From contig NZ_JHVK01000004.1 in NCBI RefSeq assembly GCF_000620105.1, positions 62,001 to 126,000 on the forward strand: 64,000 bases of DNA, given 5' to 3'. The stretch is from Microvirgula aerodenitrificans DSM 15089 (lineage in GTDB: Bacteria > Pseudomonadota > Gammaproteobacteria > Burkholderiales > Aquaspirillaceae). Below are positions 17,885 to 27,008 of the stretch, in pieces (within the stretch, counting starts at the first letter, position 1; each line of letters opens with the position of its first letter). A program made the translations under genes and the position numbers. The notes under the pieces were generated by a model that was not told the DNA's origin, made no database searches, and worked only from the letters and a program-made list of their open reading frames with translations.

Positions 17885-18312
17885 CAAGCAGTCATGCATG
17901 GCGCACGGCTGCAAACCACCAGCTTTTCTTTCTGTACAATATGATTACTGTTGAATATTGAAGTATTGCCTTCGAATGCCTCGGCAAAAATTGCAGTCTG
18001 CGAGAAGCGCTGTTTTAGTTCTTTTACCAGATCCGTCCCGATTCCCCTTTTCTGGTAGCGCGGGCAGACGCAGACCTCACTGATGTATGTAGTGAAAATT
18101 TCATCAGTAAATGCGCGAGCAAATCCGACAAGCTTTTGACTTTCTGCATCAAAAGCAAAAACACCAACGGTGCCAGGTGGAAAAAATTTCCTGGAAAATT
18201 CTGCCACGCCCAAGTATTTCTCAGCAGAGCCAAATCCTGCACTTTCGAGCACGGCTGCAAGCTCTCTGCTTTTCAGACCATTTTTTTCAAAAGTGATTTT
18301 GAATTTATGCAT
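17884..18312 (-). CDS. GNAT family N-acetyltransferase, low G+C
   Basis: 142 residues. The acetyl-CoA motif QKRGIGTDLV is at residues 87-96 after YISEVCVCPRYQ, typical of GNAT motif A. The N-terminal half does not reveal the acceptor substrate. Base composition is clearly lower in G+C than all neighbours, and codon choice (AAA, TTT, GAA) differs, which suggests recent acquisition. The gene is a single unit between the hemY terminator and a non-coding stretch, with no mobile-element genes beside it. Confidence 0.85.
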   Translation of the reverse strand: MHKFKITFEKNGLKSRELAAVLESAGFGSAEKYLGVAEFSRKFFPPGTVGVFAFDAESQKLVGFARAFTDEIFTTYISEVCVCPRYQKRGIGTDLVKELKQRFSQTAIFAEAFEGNTSIFNSNHIVQKEKLVVCSRAPCMTA

Positions 18313-18687
18313 GGTTTACCCGCCATAAAGAAAATCATCATGTGTGCTGCATGACAATGGCTGTCTTCAGCCACTTTTGCTGAGGCACACCGGTATTCAC
18401 TTGCTGATCCATTTCCAATGCCACCGACAAAAAACTGATTGACCACGGCGAATATCTCTTTCGCGCAGCCTGGGTGACGAACCATCCTATCGTTCTGCTT
18501 TCAGAAAAAACAAATGGGCATCATGACTCCCCGTCCTCAGGAATCAGACAGGCCGGATTTTGCTCGGCAAGGGCAGATTCCCGCTGTAGCCGAAATGCAA
18601 CGCAGGAGGATCTGAACACAAAAACAGAGGGGTTAAGGCACGGTCGCTGGCGATGCCCCGTCAGGAGAGACAAACGCCTGCAGCTCA
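18313..18687. other. Low-G+C non-coding stretch between GNAT gene and glpK
   Basis: No convincing gene. The same lowered G+C as the acetyltransferase continues to about 18.65 kb and then returns to normal at glpK. A 70-codon minus-strand frame (18273-18485) overlaps the GNAT start and has no recognisable motif. This may be the promoter side and remnant DNA of a transferred segment; no flanking repeat was recognised. Confidence 0.4.
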
Positions 18688-20160
18688 TCAACCATCCGTA
18701 TCCCGCGTCTTCGCCACCGCCTTCAGCCAGCCGGCGTACAGCGTCGCGCGCCGGTCCTCGGCCATGGCCGGAACGAAGCGGGCCTGGCGCCGCCACAGCG
18801 CCGACAGCTCGGCCAGGTCGCGGTACCAGCCGCAGCCGAGCCCGGCCAGCCACGCAGCGCCCAGGGCCGTAGTTTCGCTGGTACCCGGGCGTTCGACATC
18901 CACGCCGAGCATGTCGGCCAGAAACTGCATCAGCCAGTCATTGGCGACCATGCCGCCATCGACGCGGATCGATGCCGGGCTGGCGCCATCGGCGCGCATC
19001 GCATCGAGCAGGTCACGACTCTGGTAGCAGACCGATTCCAGCGCCGCACGCACGATATGGCTGATGCCGGAATCCCGCGTCAGGCCGGTAATGGCGCCAC
19101 GCGCCAGCGGGTCCCAGTACGGCGCGCCCAGGCCGGTGAAGGCCGGCACCAGATAGACGCCGCCGGTCGAGTCGACCTGCCGCGCCAGGCCTTCGGTATC
19201 GCCGGCGTGCTCGATCAGCTTCAGCGCATCGCGCAGCCATTGCACCGCCGCCCCGGCGATAAAGATGCTGCCCTCGACCGCGTAGGTCGGCACGCCGTCC
19301 AGCCGGTAGGCCACGGTGGTCAGCAGCCGGTGGCGGGAACGCAGGGCCAGGCTGCCGGTATTCATCACCATGAAGCAGCCGGTGCCGTAGGTGGACTTGA
19401 CCATGCCCGGCTCGAAGCACGCCTGGCCGACCGTGGCGGCCTGCTGGTCGCCGGCCATGCCGGTAATCGGCATCAGGTCGCCAAACAGCCGCGTCTGGCC
19501 GAAATCGGTTGCCGAATCGCGCACCTCGGGCAGCAGCGAGCGCGGGATGTCGAACAGCGCCAGCAGTTCGTCGTCCCACTGCTGGGTATGGATATTGAAC
19601 AGCAGGGTACGGGCGGCATTGCTGGCGTCGGTCGCGTGGACGCGGCCCTCGGTCAGCCGCCACAGCAGAAAGCTGTCGATGGTGCCGAACGCCAGTTCGC
19701 CGGCCTCGGCCGCCGCACGGGCGCCGGGCACGGTTTTCAGCAGCCATGCCAGCTTGGTCGCGGAAAAATACGGGTCGAGCAGCAGGCCGGTGCGCTCGGC
19801 GATCCTGTCCTCGTGTTCGGCCAGCGCCTCGCAGTCGGCGGCGGTACGCCGGTCCTGCCAGACGATGGCGTTGTGCAGCGGGCGGCCGCTGCGGCGATCC
19901 CACAGTACGGTGGTTTCGCGCTGGTTGGTCACGCCGATGGCGGCAATGCGACTGCCGTCCTCCAGTTGCGACAGGGTTTCGCGCACGCAGTGGCGCACAT
20001 CGTCCCAGATCCGCTCCGGGTCGTGTTCGACCCAGCCTGAGGCCGGATAGATCTGCGGCAGCTCCCGCCCGCTGCTGGCAGCGGCGTGGCCGTCGCGGGT
20101 GAAGGCAATGGCACGCGAACTGGTCGTGCCCTGGTCGATGGCCAGCAGGTATTCAGGCAT
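18688..20160 (-). CDS. glpK: Glycerol kinase GlpK
   Basis: 490-residue FGGY-family kinase that phosphorylates glycerol to sn-glycerol-3-phosphate. N-terminal [15 protein letters not shown] is the phosphate-binding loop, followed by [11 protein letters not shown] and [15 protein letters not shown]. The second domain has [38 protein letters not shown] and [14 protein letters not shown]. Length is standard. It is divergent from a GlpR-type repressor, which probably controls it; no glpF or glpD is present in this window. Confidence 0.97.
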   Translation of the reverse strand: MPEYLLAIDQGTTSSRAIAFTRDGHAAASSGRELPQIYPASGWVEHDPERIWDDVRHCVRETLSQLEDGSRIAAIGVTNQRETTVLWDRRSGRPLHNAIVWQDRRTAADCEALAEHEDRIAERTGLLLDPYFSATKLAWLLKTVPGARAAAEAGELAFGTIDSFLLWRLTEGRVHATDASNAARTLLFNIHTQQWDDELLALFDIPRSLLPEVRDSATDFGQTRLFGDLMPITGMAGDQQAATVGQACFEPGMVKSTYGTGCFMVMNTGSLALRSRHRLLTTVAYRLDGVPTYAVEGSIFIAGAAVQWLRDALKLIEHAGDTEGLARQVDSTGGVYLVPAFTGLGAPYWDPLARGAITGLTRDSGISHIVRAALESVCYQSRDLLDAMRADGASPASIRVDGGMVANDWLMQFLADMLGVDVERPGTSETTALGAAWLAGLGCGWYRDLAELSALWRRQARFVPAMAEDRRATLYAGWLKAVAKTRDTDG

Positions 20161-20279
20161 TTTTCGGGCCGCAGGCAGGGATGGGCGAAGGCCCGATCCG
20201 GGTGGAGAAATGGACGTCGGTCATTTTATGTCAAACCTCGCCATTGCCGCCGTCTGTCGGTTTTTTCCTGGCGCCCTGT

Positions 20280-20330
20280 TTCGATTCCGAACCGGAACGC
20301 AGGGCAATGGTGCGGATGCTTTCGTTTGCG
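20280..20330. promoter_or_regulatory. Putative GlpR operators in glpK-glpR gap
   Basis: Two TTCG-containing sites, TTCGATTCCGAA (20280-20291, dyad TTCG/CGAA) and TTCGTTTGCG (20321-20330), lie 41 bp apart between the divergent genes. They resemble TTCG-type half-sites reported for GlpR repressors; binding is inferred only. Confidence 0.35.
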
Positions 20331-20389
20331 CACCCCTGTCAATCATGCTAAAAACATGTGATCCAAACGCAACACAAGATCCCAGCCAG

Positions 20390-21178
20390 ATGAATCGCCT
20401 GCCGCGTCATGAACAGATCCTGAAGCTGGTACGGGCCAGCGGGTTCATGCCGATCGAGGAACTCGCCCGTCTGCTCGATGTCACGCCGCAAACCATCCGC
20501 CGCGACATCAATACCCTGTCCGAAGAAAACCTGCTGCGCCGTTTCCACGGTGGTGCCGCCCTCGGGCCCAGCGTCGAAAACGAGGAATACGCGACCCGCA
20601 AGGTCAAGAACCAGGCCGAAAAGACCCGGATCGCCAAGCTGGTCGCCGAGCACGTGCCGGACGACTGTTCGCTGTTCATGAGCATCGGCACCACGATAGA
20701 GGCTGTCGCACGCGAGCTGATCATCAATCACCAGCACCTGCGCGTCATCACCAACAACCTGAATATCGCCACCATCATTACCCGCCGCCCCGACTTCGAA
20801 GTCATCATTACCGGTGGCGTGGTGCGCAGCAAGGATGGCGGGCTGACCGGCATGGCGCCGGTCGACATGATCGAGCAGTTCAAGGTCGACTACGTGATCA
20901 TGGGTGCCAACGGCATCGACAACGACGGCACGCTGCTCGACTACGACTATCGCGAAGTCCGCGCGACCAAGGCCATGATGAACAATGCCCGTCAGCGCTT
21001 CCTGGTCGTCGACTCGAGCAAGTTCGGCCGCAACGCGATGATGAAGGTATGCCATATCGGCGAGATGAACGCACTGTTCACCGACGACGAGCCGCCGGCC
21101 GAGCTGATGCCGCATCTGAACGAGAACAGCGTGCGCCTGTTCGTGGTCGAAGGTCAGCCGGCTCCCGTGCGCGGATAA
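20390..21178 (+). CDS. glpR: DeoR family glycerol-3-phosphate repressor GlpR
   Basis: 262 residues from ATG 20390; the open frame upstream is antisense to glpK. The N-terminal DeoR helix-turn-helix spans about residues 20-55 (IEELARLLDVTPQTIRRDIN, then FHGGAAL). The C-terminal sugar-phosphate sensor domain has MSIGTTIEAVARELI, VITNNLNIA, GGVVRSKDGGLTG and VVDSSKFGRNAMM. The pairing with glpK supports GlpR rather than another DeoR paralogue. It is predicted to repress glpK and itself until glycerol-3-phosphate binds. Confidence 0.92.
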   Translation: MNRLPRHEQILKLVRASGFMPIEELARLLDVTPQTIRRDINTLSEENLLRRFHGGAALGPSVENEEYATRKVKNQAEKTRIAKLVAEHVPDDCSLFMSIGTTIEAVARELIINHQHLRVITNNLNIATIITRRPDFEVIITGGVVRSKDGGLTGMAPVDMIEQFKVDYVIMGANGIDNDGTLLDYDYREVRATKAMMNNARQRFLVVDSSKFGRNAMMKVCHIGEMNALFTDDEPPAELMPHLNENSVRLFVVEGQPAPVRG

Positions 21179-21192
21179 GTCCCCCGCGCATT

Positions 21193-21237
21193 GCGGACAG
21201 CAGAACGCCGGGCCATGCCCGGCGTTCTGCTGTCCGC
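21193..21237. terminator. Perfect 21-bp hairpin between glpR and uspA
   Basis: Arms 21193-21213 and 21217-21237 pair perfectly around CAT. The right arm touches the stop codon of the convergent UspA gene. There is no T-tract, so it is a bidirectional barrier or 3'-end structure rather than a classic terminator. Confidence 0.65.
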
Positions 21238-21726
21238 TTACAGCACCGGACGGCGCTTGCCCGGCGTGTGCTCGCTGGTTTCCGAACGCACCACCAGCAG
21301 CGGCATGTCGGCCTGACGCATGACCGACTCGGCCACACTGCCAAGCATCATGTGCATCAGTCCGCTGCGGCCATGCGTGCCCAGCACCAGCAGATCGGCC
21401 GGCACGCTGCGCGCATAGTTCAGCAGCCCGTCGGCGATTTCATCGCCACCACCCCAGCACTCGGCGATGAACAGCGACGGTTCCAGACCGGCGGCGCGAG
21501 CCTGCGCAGCGGCCCCTTCCAGCCGCGCCTCGCCGTGACGGTGAGCCAGTTCGGCCAGCTTGGCCTTGTCAGCCAGCACCACTTCTTCCAGTGCCAGTTC
21601 GAACAGATTGACGATATGCACCAGGTGCAGTTGCGCACCTGCCAGTTTCGCCACTGCGATGGCCTGTTCGAGCGCTTGCGACGCGTTGTTGCTCTCGTCG
21701 ATCGACGCAACGATGTGCTGGTACAT
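21238..21726 (-). CDS. Universal stress protein UspA family
   Basis: 162 residues from ATG 21726, chosen for its AAGGAG ribosome site and the canonical N-terminus YQHIVASIDES. The ATP-binding signature G-2X-G-9X-G-S/T is visible as GTHGRSG (116-122) through GS (129-130), so this is probably an ATP-binding, dimeric Usp. These proteins aid survival under starvation or oxidative stress; the exact role is unknown. It is monocistronic. Confidence 0.92.
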   Translation of the reverse strand: MYQHIVASIDESNNASQALEQAIAVAKLAGAQLHLVHIVNLFELALEEVVLADKAKLAELAHRHGEARLEGAAAQARAAGLEPSLFIAECWGGGDEIADGLLNYARSVPADLLVLGTHGRSGLMHMMLGSVAESVMRQADMPLLVVRSETSEHTPGKRRPVL

Positions 21727-22073
21727 GAGGACTCCTTGGATTTTCACGATGACTGGACGCCGGCACGGCCCGATGCCCTGTCTCCACATCATTTTCCCAT
21801 GATGGGGCTGCACCGGCCGCAGGCGAAAACACCTTCTCTCCCCCTGCCGGCCGACCGGGCCCGGCAACCGCTGTCACGGCCGGTTCATTAACGGCAGGGA
21901 AACCGATACGTGCGGGAATGATGGCAATGAGGATAACGCAATCCCCCGGCCCGCCGCGACGGCAGCTGTCATATTCGGCAAACGATTTGACGTGAAGCAA
22001 GCGCCAACCGTGACTATGCTCAAGTGACCATCGAATCGTTGTCCTCCGGCTTGAGCAGGAAAAGGAGACTGCC
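21727..22073. other. Divergent uspA/cfa intergenic region
   Basis: 347 bp without a convincing gene. It holds the AAGGAG ribosome sites of both flanking genes. TTGACG (about 21989) and TATGCT (about 22016) are too far apart for a standard promoter. I see no clear operator, repeat or small RNA. Confidence 0.4.
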
Positions 22074-23276
22074 ATGTTGACCAAGTCCACACTCGCAGCC
22101 GTTCTGGCACGGCTGACCGGCCCCGGCTTCCAGGTGAAATGGTGGGACGGTGATGTCCGCCGCTACGGCGGGGACGAGCCTGCGTTCAGCCTGAATTTCC
22201 ATGCCGAACCGGCCTTCAACGCCGAAGATCCCATGGTATCGCTGGGCGAAGCCTATATGGATGGCGTGCTCGACTTCGATGGTGACTGGGATGCCATGCT
22301 GGGGCTGATCAACAGCAACCGGCAGATACTGGACGGCCCGCTGGCGCGGGTGGCCGGTGTGGCACGCACGCTCGACCGGTTGCGGCTGCGGGCGAGGCAG
22401 AAGGAAAACATCGCCCATCATTACGATATCGGCAACGATTTCTACCGCATGTGGCTCGATCCGGACATGAACTACTCGTGTGCGTATTTCGCCACAGCGG
22501 ACATGACGCTGGAGCAGGCACAGCAGGCCAAGATCGACCATATCCTCGCCAAACTGTGTCTGAAACCGGGCGAACGACTGCTGGACGTCGGCTGCGGCTG
22601 GGGCGCCCTGCTGATCCGCGCGGCCCAGCGCCACGGCATCTGCGGCGTCGGCCTGACCCTGTCTGCGGAACAGGCCGACGCCGGCCGCGCACGCCTTGCC
22701 AAAGCCGGTCTGTCGGACCGGATCGAGATCCGGCAGATGGATTACCTCGACCTGTCCGGTGCCAGCGACCGTTTCGACAAGGCGGTCAGCGTCGGCATGT
22801 ACGAGCATGTCGGTGAACGGCATGCCGCCCGCTATTTCGCCCGTGTCGCCGATGTGCTCGAACCGGGCGGCCTGTTTCTGCTGCATACCATCGTCGGCCA
22901 TACCGACGATGGCAACACCAACCGCTGGGTCGAGAAGTACATTTTTCCCGGTGGCGAGATCCCGTACCTGCCGCGGCTGGCCGATACCGCCGCAAAAACC
23001 GGCTTCTTCCTGCTGACGCAGGAAAGCCTGCGCCTGCACTACGCCGCCACCCTGGCGCACTGGCGCGCCAATTTCGACCGCCATCTGGACGCAGTCCGTG
23101 CCCGTTTCGATGAACGCTTCGTGCGCATGTGGACGCTGTACCTGCGCGGCAGCGAGGCGTCATTCCGTGGTGGCGGGCTGGATCTGGGCCAATTCCTGTT
23201 CTCGCGCGGACTGGCCGCACATCCGCCGCGCCATCAGGCGCATCTGTACAACGGCGGGGAGCCGGTGCTGTGGTAG
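22074..23276 (+). CDS. cfa: Cyclopropane-fatty-acyl-phospholipid synthase
   Basis: 400-residue SAM-dependent enzyme that methylenates unsaturated phospholipid acyl chains at the membrane. Signatures: HHYDIGNDFY (115-124), the SAM loop LLDVGCGWG (169-177), a later SVGMYEHVG and the segment EKYIFPGGEIPYLP. Length and order match Cfa. The start follows AAGGAG. It ends one base before the stop of the convergent dienelactone hydrolase, with no terminator between. Cfa is usually a stationary-phase and acid-stress function, which fits the divergent uspA. Confidence 0.93.
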   Translation: MLTKSTLAAVLARLTGPGFQVKWWDGDVRRYGGDEPAFSLNFHAEPAFNAEDPMVSLGEAYMDGVLDFDGDWDAMLGLINSNRQILDGPLARVAGVARTLDRLRLRARQKENIAHHYDIGNDFYRMWLDPDMNYSCAYFATADMTLEQAQQAKIDHILAKLCLKPGERLLDVGCGWGALLIRAAQRHGICGVGLTLSAEQADAGRARLAKAGLSDRIEIRQMDYLDLSGASDRFDKAVSVGMYEHVGERHAARYFARVADVLEPGGLFLLHTIVGHTDDGNTNRWVEKYIFPGGEIPYLPRLADTAAKTGFFLLTQESLRLHYAATLAHWRANFDRHLDAVRARFDERFVRMWTLYLRGSEASFRGGGLDLGQFLFSRGLAAHPPRHQAHLYNGGEPVLW

Positions 23277-23277
23277 C

Positions 23278-24111
23278 TCAGGCCACGCCATGGCGACGGA
23301 ACCACTCCAGCATGCGGCGCCAGCCATCCGTGGCGGCGCTTTCCCGGTAACTGGCCCGATAGTCGGCAAAAAAGGCATGCGGCGCATCGGCATAGATGAC
23401 GATTTCGCTACCGCTGGCACCGATTTCCGCACGCATGCGCTCGACAGTATCGAGCGGAATCCCGCTGTCGGCCCCGCCATACAGGCCAAGCACCGGCACC
23501 CTGAGCCCGGCGCCGATATCGACCGGTTGCTGCGGCGTCAGCGCCGTGTGCTCACCGACCAGCCGGCCATACCAGGCGGCAGCGGCCTTCAGCGTCGGCC
23601 GGTGTGCCGCATACAGCCAGGCGATGCGCCCGCCCCAGCAGAACCCGGTAATGGCCGCACGACCGGTATCGCCATGGCTGTGGGCCGCGGCCCAGGCCAG
23701 CGCCGCGTCGAGATCGGACAGCACCTGCGCATCCGGCACCCGGCTCACCACCGTGTCCATGATGGTCGCGATGTCACTGATCCGCGACACATCCCCCTGG
23801 CGAAAATACAGTGCCGGCGCCACCGCGCAGTAGCCGAGCCGGGCCAGTCGGCGGCAGATATCCTGGATATGGGCGTGAATGCCGAAAATTTCCTGTACCA
23901 CCAGCACGACCGGCCACGGACCGGGACCGGTCGGCATGGCGCGGTAGGCCGGCAGCGCGACGCCATCGGCCGCCGGTATCGTGACCAGTCCGGCAACCAG
24001 TCCGTCCGACGGTGTGGTGATGACCGTGGCCTGCGCAACCGGCTGCACGGCCAGCGCAAAACCGCCGGCGGCCAGCGTGGTCAGGAAATCACGACGGGAA
24101 AAGGGGGGCAT
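23278..24111 (-). CDS. Tat-exported dienelactone hydrolase family protein
   Basis: 277 residues from ATG 24111. The start was chosen because it gives a twin-arginine signal SRRDFL (5-10) with cleavage after AQA (about 28). An upstream in-frame ATG would overlap ybaN. The alpha/beta-hydrolase core keeps the family catalytic residues: Glu 74 (VVQEIFG), nucleophile Cys 158 (GFCWGG), Asp 215 (YGGADSG) and His 245 (APHAFF). It is therefore probably active, in the periplasm, on an ester or lactone of unknown identity. The cytosolic beta-ketoadipate role of classical ClcD-type enzymes is unlikely. Confidence 0.9.
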   Translation of the reverse strand: MPPFSRRDFLTTLAAGGFALAVQPVAQATVITTPSDGLVAGLVTIPAADGVALPAYRAMPTGPGPWPVVLVVQEIFGIHAHIQDICRRLARLGYCAVAPALYFRQGDVSRISDIATIMDTVVSRVPDAQVLSDLDAALAWAAAHSHGDTGRAAITGFCWGGRIAWLYAAHRPTLKAAAAWYGRLVGEHTALTPQQPVDIGAGLRVPVLGLYGGADSGIPLDTVERMRAEIGASGSEIVIYADAPHAFFADYRASYRESAATDGWRRMLEWFRRHGVA

Positions 24112-24215
24112 GACGGGCACTCCACGGCGGCAGGCAATGTTTCCGGTATCGCCTTCCGGCCGGCGTACGTCAAGCCCGGCTTGCCGGTCCGCACCGGCCA
24201 AGGTAGAAAGACGGC

Positions 24216-24650
24216 GTGCGACCGCTTCCCGTTTCATCCCGACACCTGCTGCGCCCGCTGCTGATGCTTGTGGGCGGGCTGAGCCTCGCCCTCGGCATCC
24301 TCGGCATTTTCCTGCCGCTGCTGCCGACCACGCCGTTCGTGCTGCTGACCGCCGCCTGCTGGGCGCGTGCCTCGCCGCGTTTCCATCGCTGGCTGCTCGG
24401 TCACCGCACTTTCGGCCCGATCGTCATCGCCTGGGAAACCCGGCGCGCGCTGCCGCGCCGCGCCAAGCGGCTCGGGCTGCTGCTGATGACGGCATCGATG
24501 TGGACGTCGATGTGGATCGTCCAGCAGCGCCCGTGGCTGGTGCTGATGCTGCTGCTTACCTGGCTCGTGGTCGGTGGCTGGCTATGGCGCCTGCCGGAAA
24601 CGACAGCGGCGCCGGCACAGGCCGGCGCCGCTGTCGGCCGAAATGACTGA
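24216..24650 (+). CDS. ybaN: YbaN/DUF454 inner-membrane protein
   Basis: 144 residues starting at GTG 24216 after AGGTAGAAAG. DUF454 features: LGILGIFLPLLPTTPFVLLTAACWARASPR, then WLLGHRTFGP and I..WETRRALPRRAK, and two further hydrophobic helices. Family function is unknown. Its last codons lie inside a 16-bp hairpin, and its stop is 2 bp from the convergent prfA stop. Confidence 0.9.
   Translation: MRPLPVSSRHLLRPLLMLVGGLSLALGILGIFLPLLPTTPFVLLTAACWARASPRFHRWLLGHRTFGPIVIAWETRRALPRRAKRLGLLLMTASMWTSMWIVQQRPWLVLMLLLTWLVVGGWLWRLPETTAAPAQAGAAVGRND
24601..24636. terminator. Hairpin inside the 3' end of ybaN
   Basis: CGACAGCGGCGCCGGC (24601-24616) pairs perfectly with 24621-24636 around ACAG, within the last codons of ybaN and just before the convergent prfA stop. 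There is no T-tract. It probably serves both converging transcripts. Confidence 0.5.
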
Positions 24651-24652
24651 CG

Positions 24653-25729
24653 TCATTCGCCCAGTGCGGCCAGCAGTTCGGCCTGGTGCTCGGCGGTCAG
24701 CGCGTCGGTCAGTTCGGACAGATCGCCATCCATTACCTGATCGAGCTTGTACAGCGTCAGGTTGATGCGGTGGTCGGTCACCCGGCCCTGCGGGAAGTTG
24801 TAGGTACGAATGCGTTCGCTGCGATCGCCGGAGCCGATCAGGCTCTTGCGCTCGGCGGCTTCCTTCTGCTGTTGCGCGCGCCGCTGCACGTCGGCGATGC
24901 GGGCCGCCAGCACGGCCAGCGCCCGCGCCTTGTTCTTGTGCTGCGACCGGTCGTCCTGGCACTCGGCGACGATGCCGGTCGGCAAGTGGGTAACGCGAAC
25001 GGCGGAGTCGGTCTTGTTGATGTGCTGGCCGCCGGCGCCGCTGGCGCGATAGGTATCGATGCGCAGATCGGCCGGATTCAGGTTCACTTCTTCCAGCTCG
25101 TCGGCTTCCGGAATCACCGCCACCGTGCAGGCCGAGGTGTGGATGCGCCCCTGGGTCTCGGTGCTCGGCACCCGCTGCACGCGGTGGCCGCCGGACTCGA
25201 ATTTCAGCCGCGAGTAGGCGCCGAAACCGGCAATGCGGGCGATGACTTCCTTGTAGCCGCCAAGGTCGTTCTCGCTGGCGCTGACGATCTCGACCTGCCA
25301 GCGGTTGCGTTCGGCATAACGCGAGTACATGCGGAACAGGTCGGCGGCAAACAGGGCGGCCTCGTCGCCACCGGTGCCGGCGCGCACTTCGAGGAAGATG
25401 TTGCGTTCGTCGTTCGGGTCTTTCGGCAGCAACAGCCGTTGCAGTTCGCGCTCCAGCGCATCGATCCGCGCGTCGGCATCGGCCAGTTCGGCCTCGGCCA
25501 GTTCGCGCATGTCCGGATCGGACAGCAGCTCGCGCGCGGTGGCGATGTCGGATTCGGCCTGGCAGAAGGCCAGGTACTGCTCAACCACCGGGGTCAGCTC
25601 GGCGTGTTCGCGCGTCAGCTTGCGGTAGTTGTCGATGTCGTCGGTCACGGACGGCTCGCCCAGCAGACCGGTCACTTCATCGAGTCGGTCGGCAAGCTGT
25701 GCCAGTCTGGCGGCAATGGAAGGTTTCAT
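24653..25729 (-). CDS. prfA: Peptide chain release factor 1
   Basis: 358 residues from ATG 25729 (MKPSIAARL). RF1 recognises UAA and UAG and triggers peptide release. The GGQ catalytic motif is at 233-235 ([10 protein letters not shown]), and the stop-codon reading motif is P-S-T at 188-190, a variant of the RF1 P-x-T pattern rather than the RF2 SPF. It is the last gene of a minus-strand unit hemA-(secreted protein)-prfA. The usual downstream prmC is absent; ybaN converges instead. Confidence 0.97.
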   Translation of the reverse strand: MKPSIAARLAQLADRLDEVTGLLGEPSVTDDIDNYRKLTREHAELTPVVEQYLAFCQAESDIATARELLSDPDMRELAEAELADADARIDALERELQRLLLPKDPNDERNIFLEVRAGTGGDEAALFAADLFRMYSRYAERNRWQVEIVSASENDLGGYKEVIARIAGFGAYSRLKFESGGHRVQRVPSTETQGRIHTSACTVAVIPEADELEEVNLNPADLRIDTYRASGAGGQHINKTDSAVRVTHLPTGIVAECQDDRSQHKNKARALAVLAARIADVQRRAQQQKEAAERKSLIGSGDRSERIRTYNFPQGRVTDHRINLTLYKLDQVMDGDLSELTDALTAEHQAELLAALGE

Positions 25730-25826
25730 GTGGGCGTTTGCTGCGAGTGAACGCAAAAGACGACCCGCCGGCGGCGGACCGTCGCCCGATGCGGGCATCG
25801 GGCAGGTGAATGAAGAAAACGGGGGC

Positions 25827-26990
25827 TCAGGGCAGGCGGACCCTGGCGGGACCACGATGCCGGTTTACCAGCCGGTACGGCACCACGGACCAGTCCGGGT
25901 ACTCGCAGGCACGGGCGACACGCGGGAAGGACGGACCGAGGTACACGCCCTTCGGCGTCAGGTACCACGAAACGAACTGCCACACCGACGGGTCGGCGTA
26001 GTTGCATTCGTCGTCCTTCGCTGTCGGCATCATCATTTTCGGATACAGGCTCTTGAAGTGGTCGACCACCCATGGCGCGAACTGCTTGTCCCGGTAGCGG
26101 GAGAATGCGTCGAAATCGCGGGTATGGCCGTTGCCGCCACGCAGATAGCGTACCGGCTTGCCACGACCGAGCCAGAGGATGTCCTCGAGATCCAGCTCGC
26201 GACCGCTGGCGACGTCGAGCGTCATCGGATTGTCGGCGAAATCCGGATGCGCGCCGCCGCAATCATACCGGCTGAACACGCTGAGGCTCAGCACGGCCGG
26301 ATTGATGAAGCGGGGCGTGACCTTCTGCGTCATCTCGCCACCGTGGCTGCGCGCGCCGCCAAGCTGGCATTCGTAATAGTTGCCGACACTCTGCCACAAC
26401 CGGTTCATCAGCAGGCGGTTGATCCGCTTGCGGTCGCCTTCGGACCAGCCGTCAGTCAGCTGGAACATGCTGCTGCCGCTCCACGGGTCCTTCCACCACT
26501 GCAGGCCGTAGCCCATGAAACGCTCGTGGCTGCCCCGGTTGAACTGGTGGTCGGCCAGGCGCAGGAAGTCATACGGCGAGCGGACCCGCAGCCGGTGCAG
26601 ATAGGGGCTGTCACGGTCGCCGTCCGGCAGCCGTGCCGGTGCCAGCGTGACCTTGTGCGTCTTGCCATGGTCCTGCCAGCGGCCCTGGAAGCGGTTGCCG
26701 CCGGCCGGATGCAGCACCAGCGCCGGCTGGCGGCGGCTGGCCTCGCGACCGGCCTGCTCGACCAGTTTCAGCTCGCCGCTGGCCTCGTTGCGCTGGCCGG
26801 CCAGCACGATGTCCTTGCGGAACTTGCGATAGAAATAGCGCCCCTCGACTTCGTTCTGGGCGTTCCAGTCCAGTTCCATCAGCACTGGCGCATCGCCGAC
26901 GCGGCCTTCCAGCAGCAGCGGCGCGGCGATGGCCGGAGCGTGCAGCAGGGGCAGCAGGCAGAGAAGCCAGAGCGAGGGAATCTTGGGCAT
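25827..26990 (-). CDS. Secreted DUF3298-like protein between hemA and prfA
   Basis: 387 residues with a signal peptide ([14 protein letters not shown], cleavage about residue 22). The middle contains [17 protein letters not shown] followed by [18 protein letters not shown], the pattern of DUF3298/RsiV-type domains in periplasmic or cell-wall-linked proteins. An N-terminal beta-rich part has [21 protein letters not shown]. Function unknown. It starts 18 bp after hemA and is probably co-transcribed with hemA and prfA, although it has no evident link with haem or translation. Confidence 0.8.
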   Translation of the reverse strand: MPKIPSLWLLCLLPLLHAPAIAAPLLLEGRVGDAPVLMELDWNAQNEVEGRYFYRKFRKDIVLAGQRNEASGELKLVEQAGREASRRQPALVLHPAGGNRFQGRWQDHGKTHKVTLAPARLPDGDRDSPYLHRLRVRSPYDFLRLADHQFNRGSHERFMGYGLQWWKDPWSGSSMFQLTDGWSEGDRKRINRLLMNRLWQSVGNYYECQLGGARSHGGEMTQKVTPRFINPAVLSLSVFSRYDCGGAHPDFADNPMTLDVASGRELDLEDILWLGRGKPVRYLRGGNGHTRDFDAFSRYRDKQFAPWVVDHFKSLYPKMMMPTAKDDECNYADPSVWQFVSWYLTPKGVYLGPSFPRVARACEYPDWSVVPYRLVNRHRGPARVRLP

Positions 26991-27008
26991 GGGCGGAAAC
27001 CGGTTGGG

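Noticed and set aside
18273-18485. 70-codon minus-strand frame in the low-G+C stretch
   Set aside because: Overlaps the GNAT start, has no motif and no clear ribosome site; kept only as part of the non-coding description.
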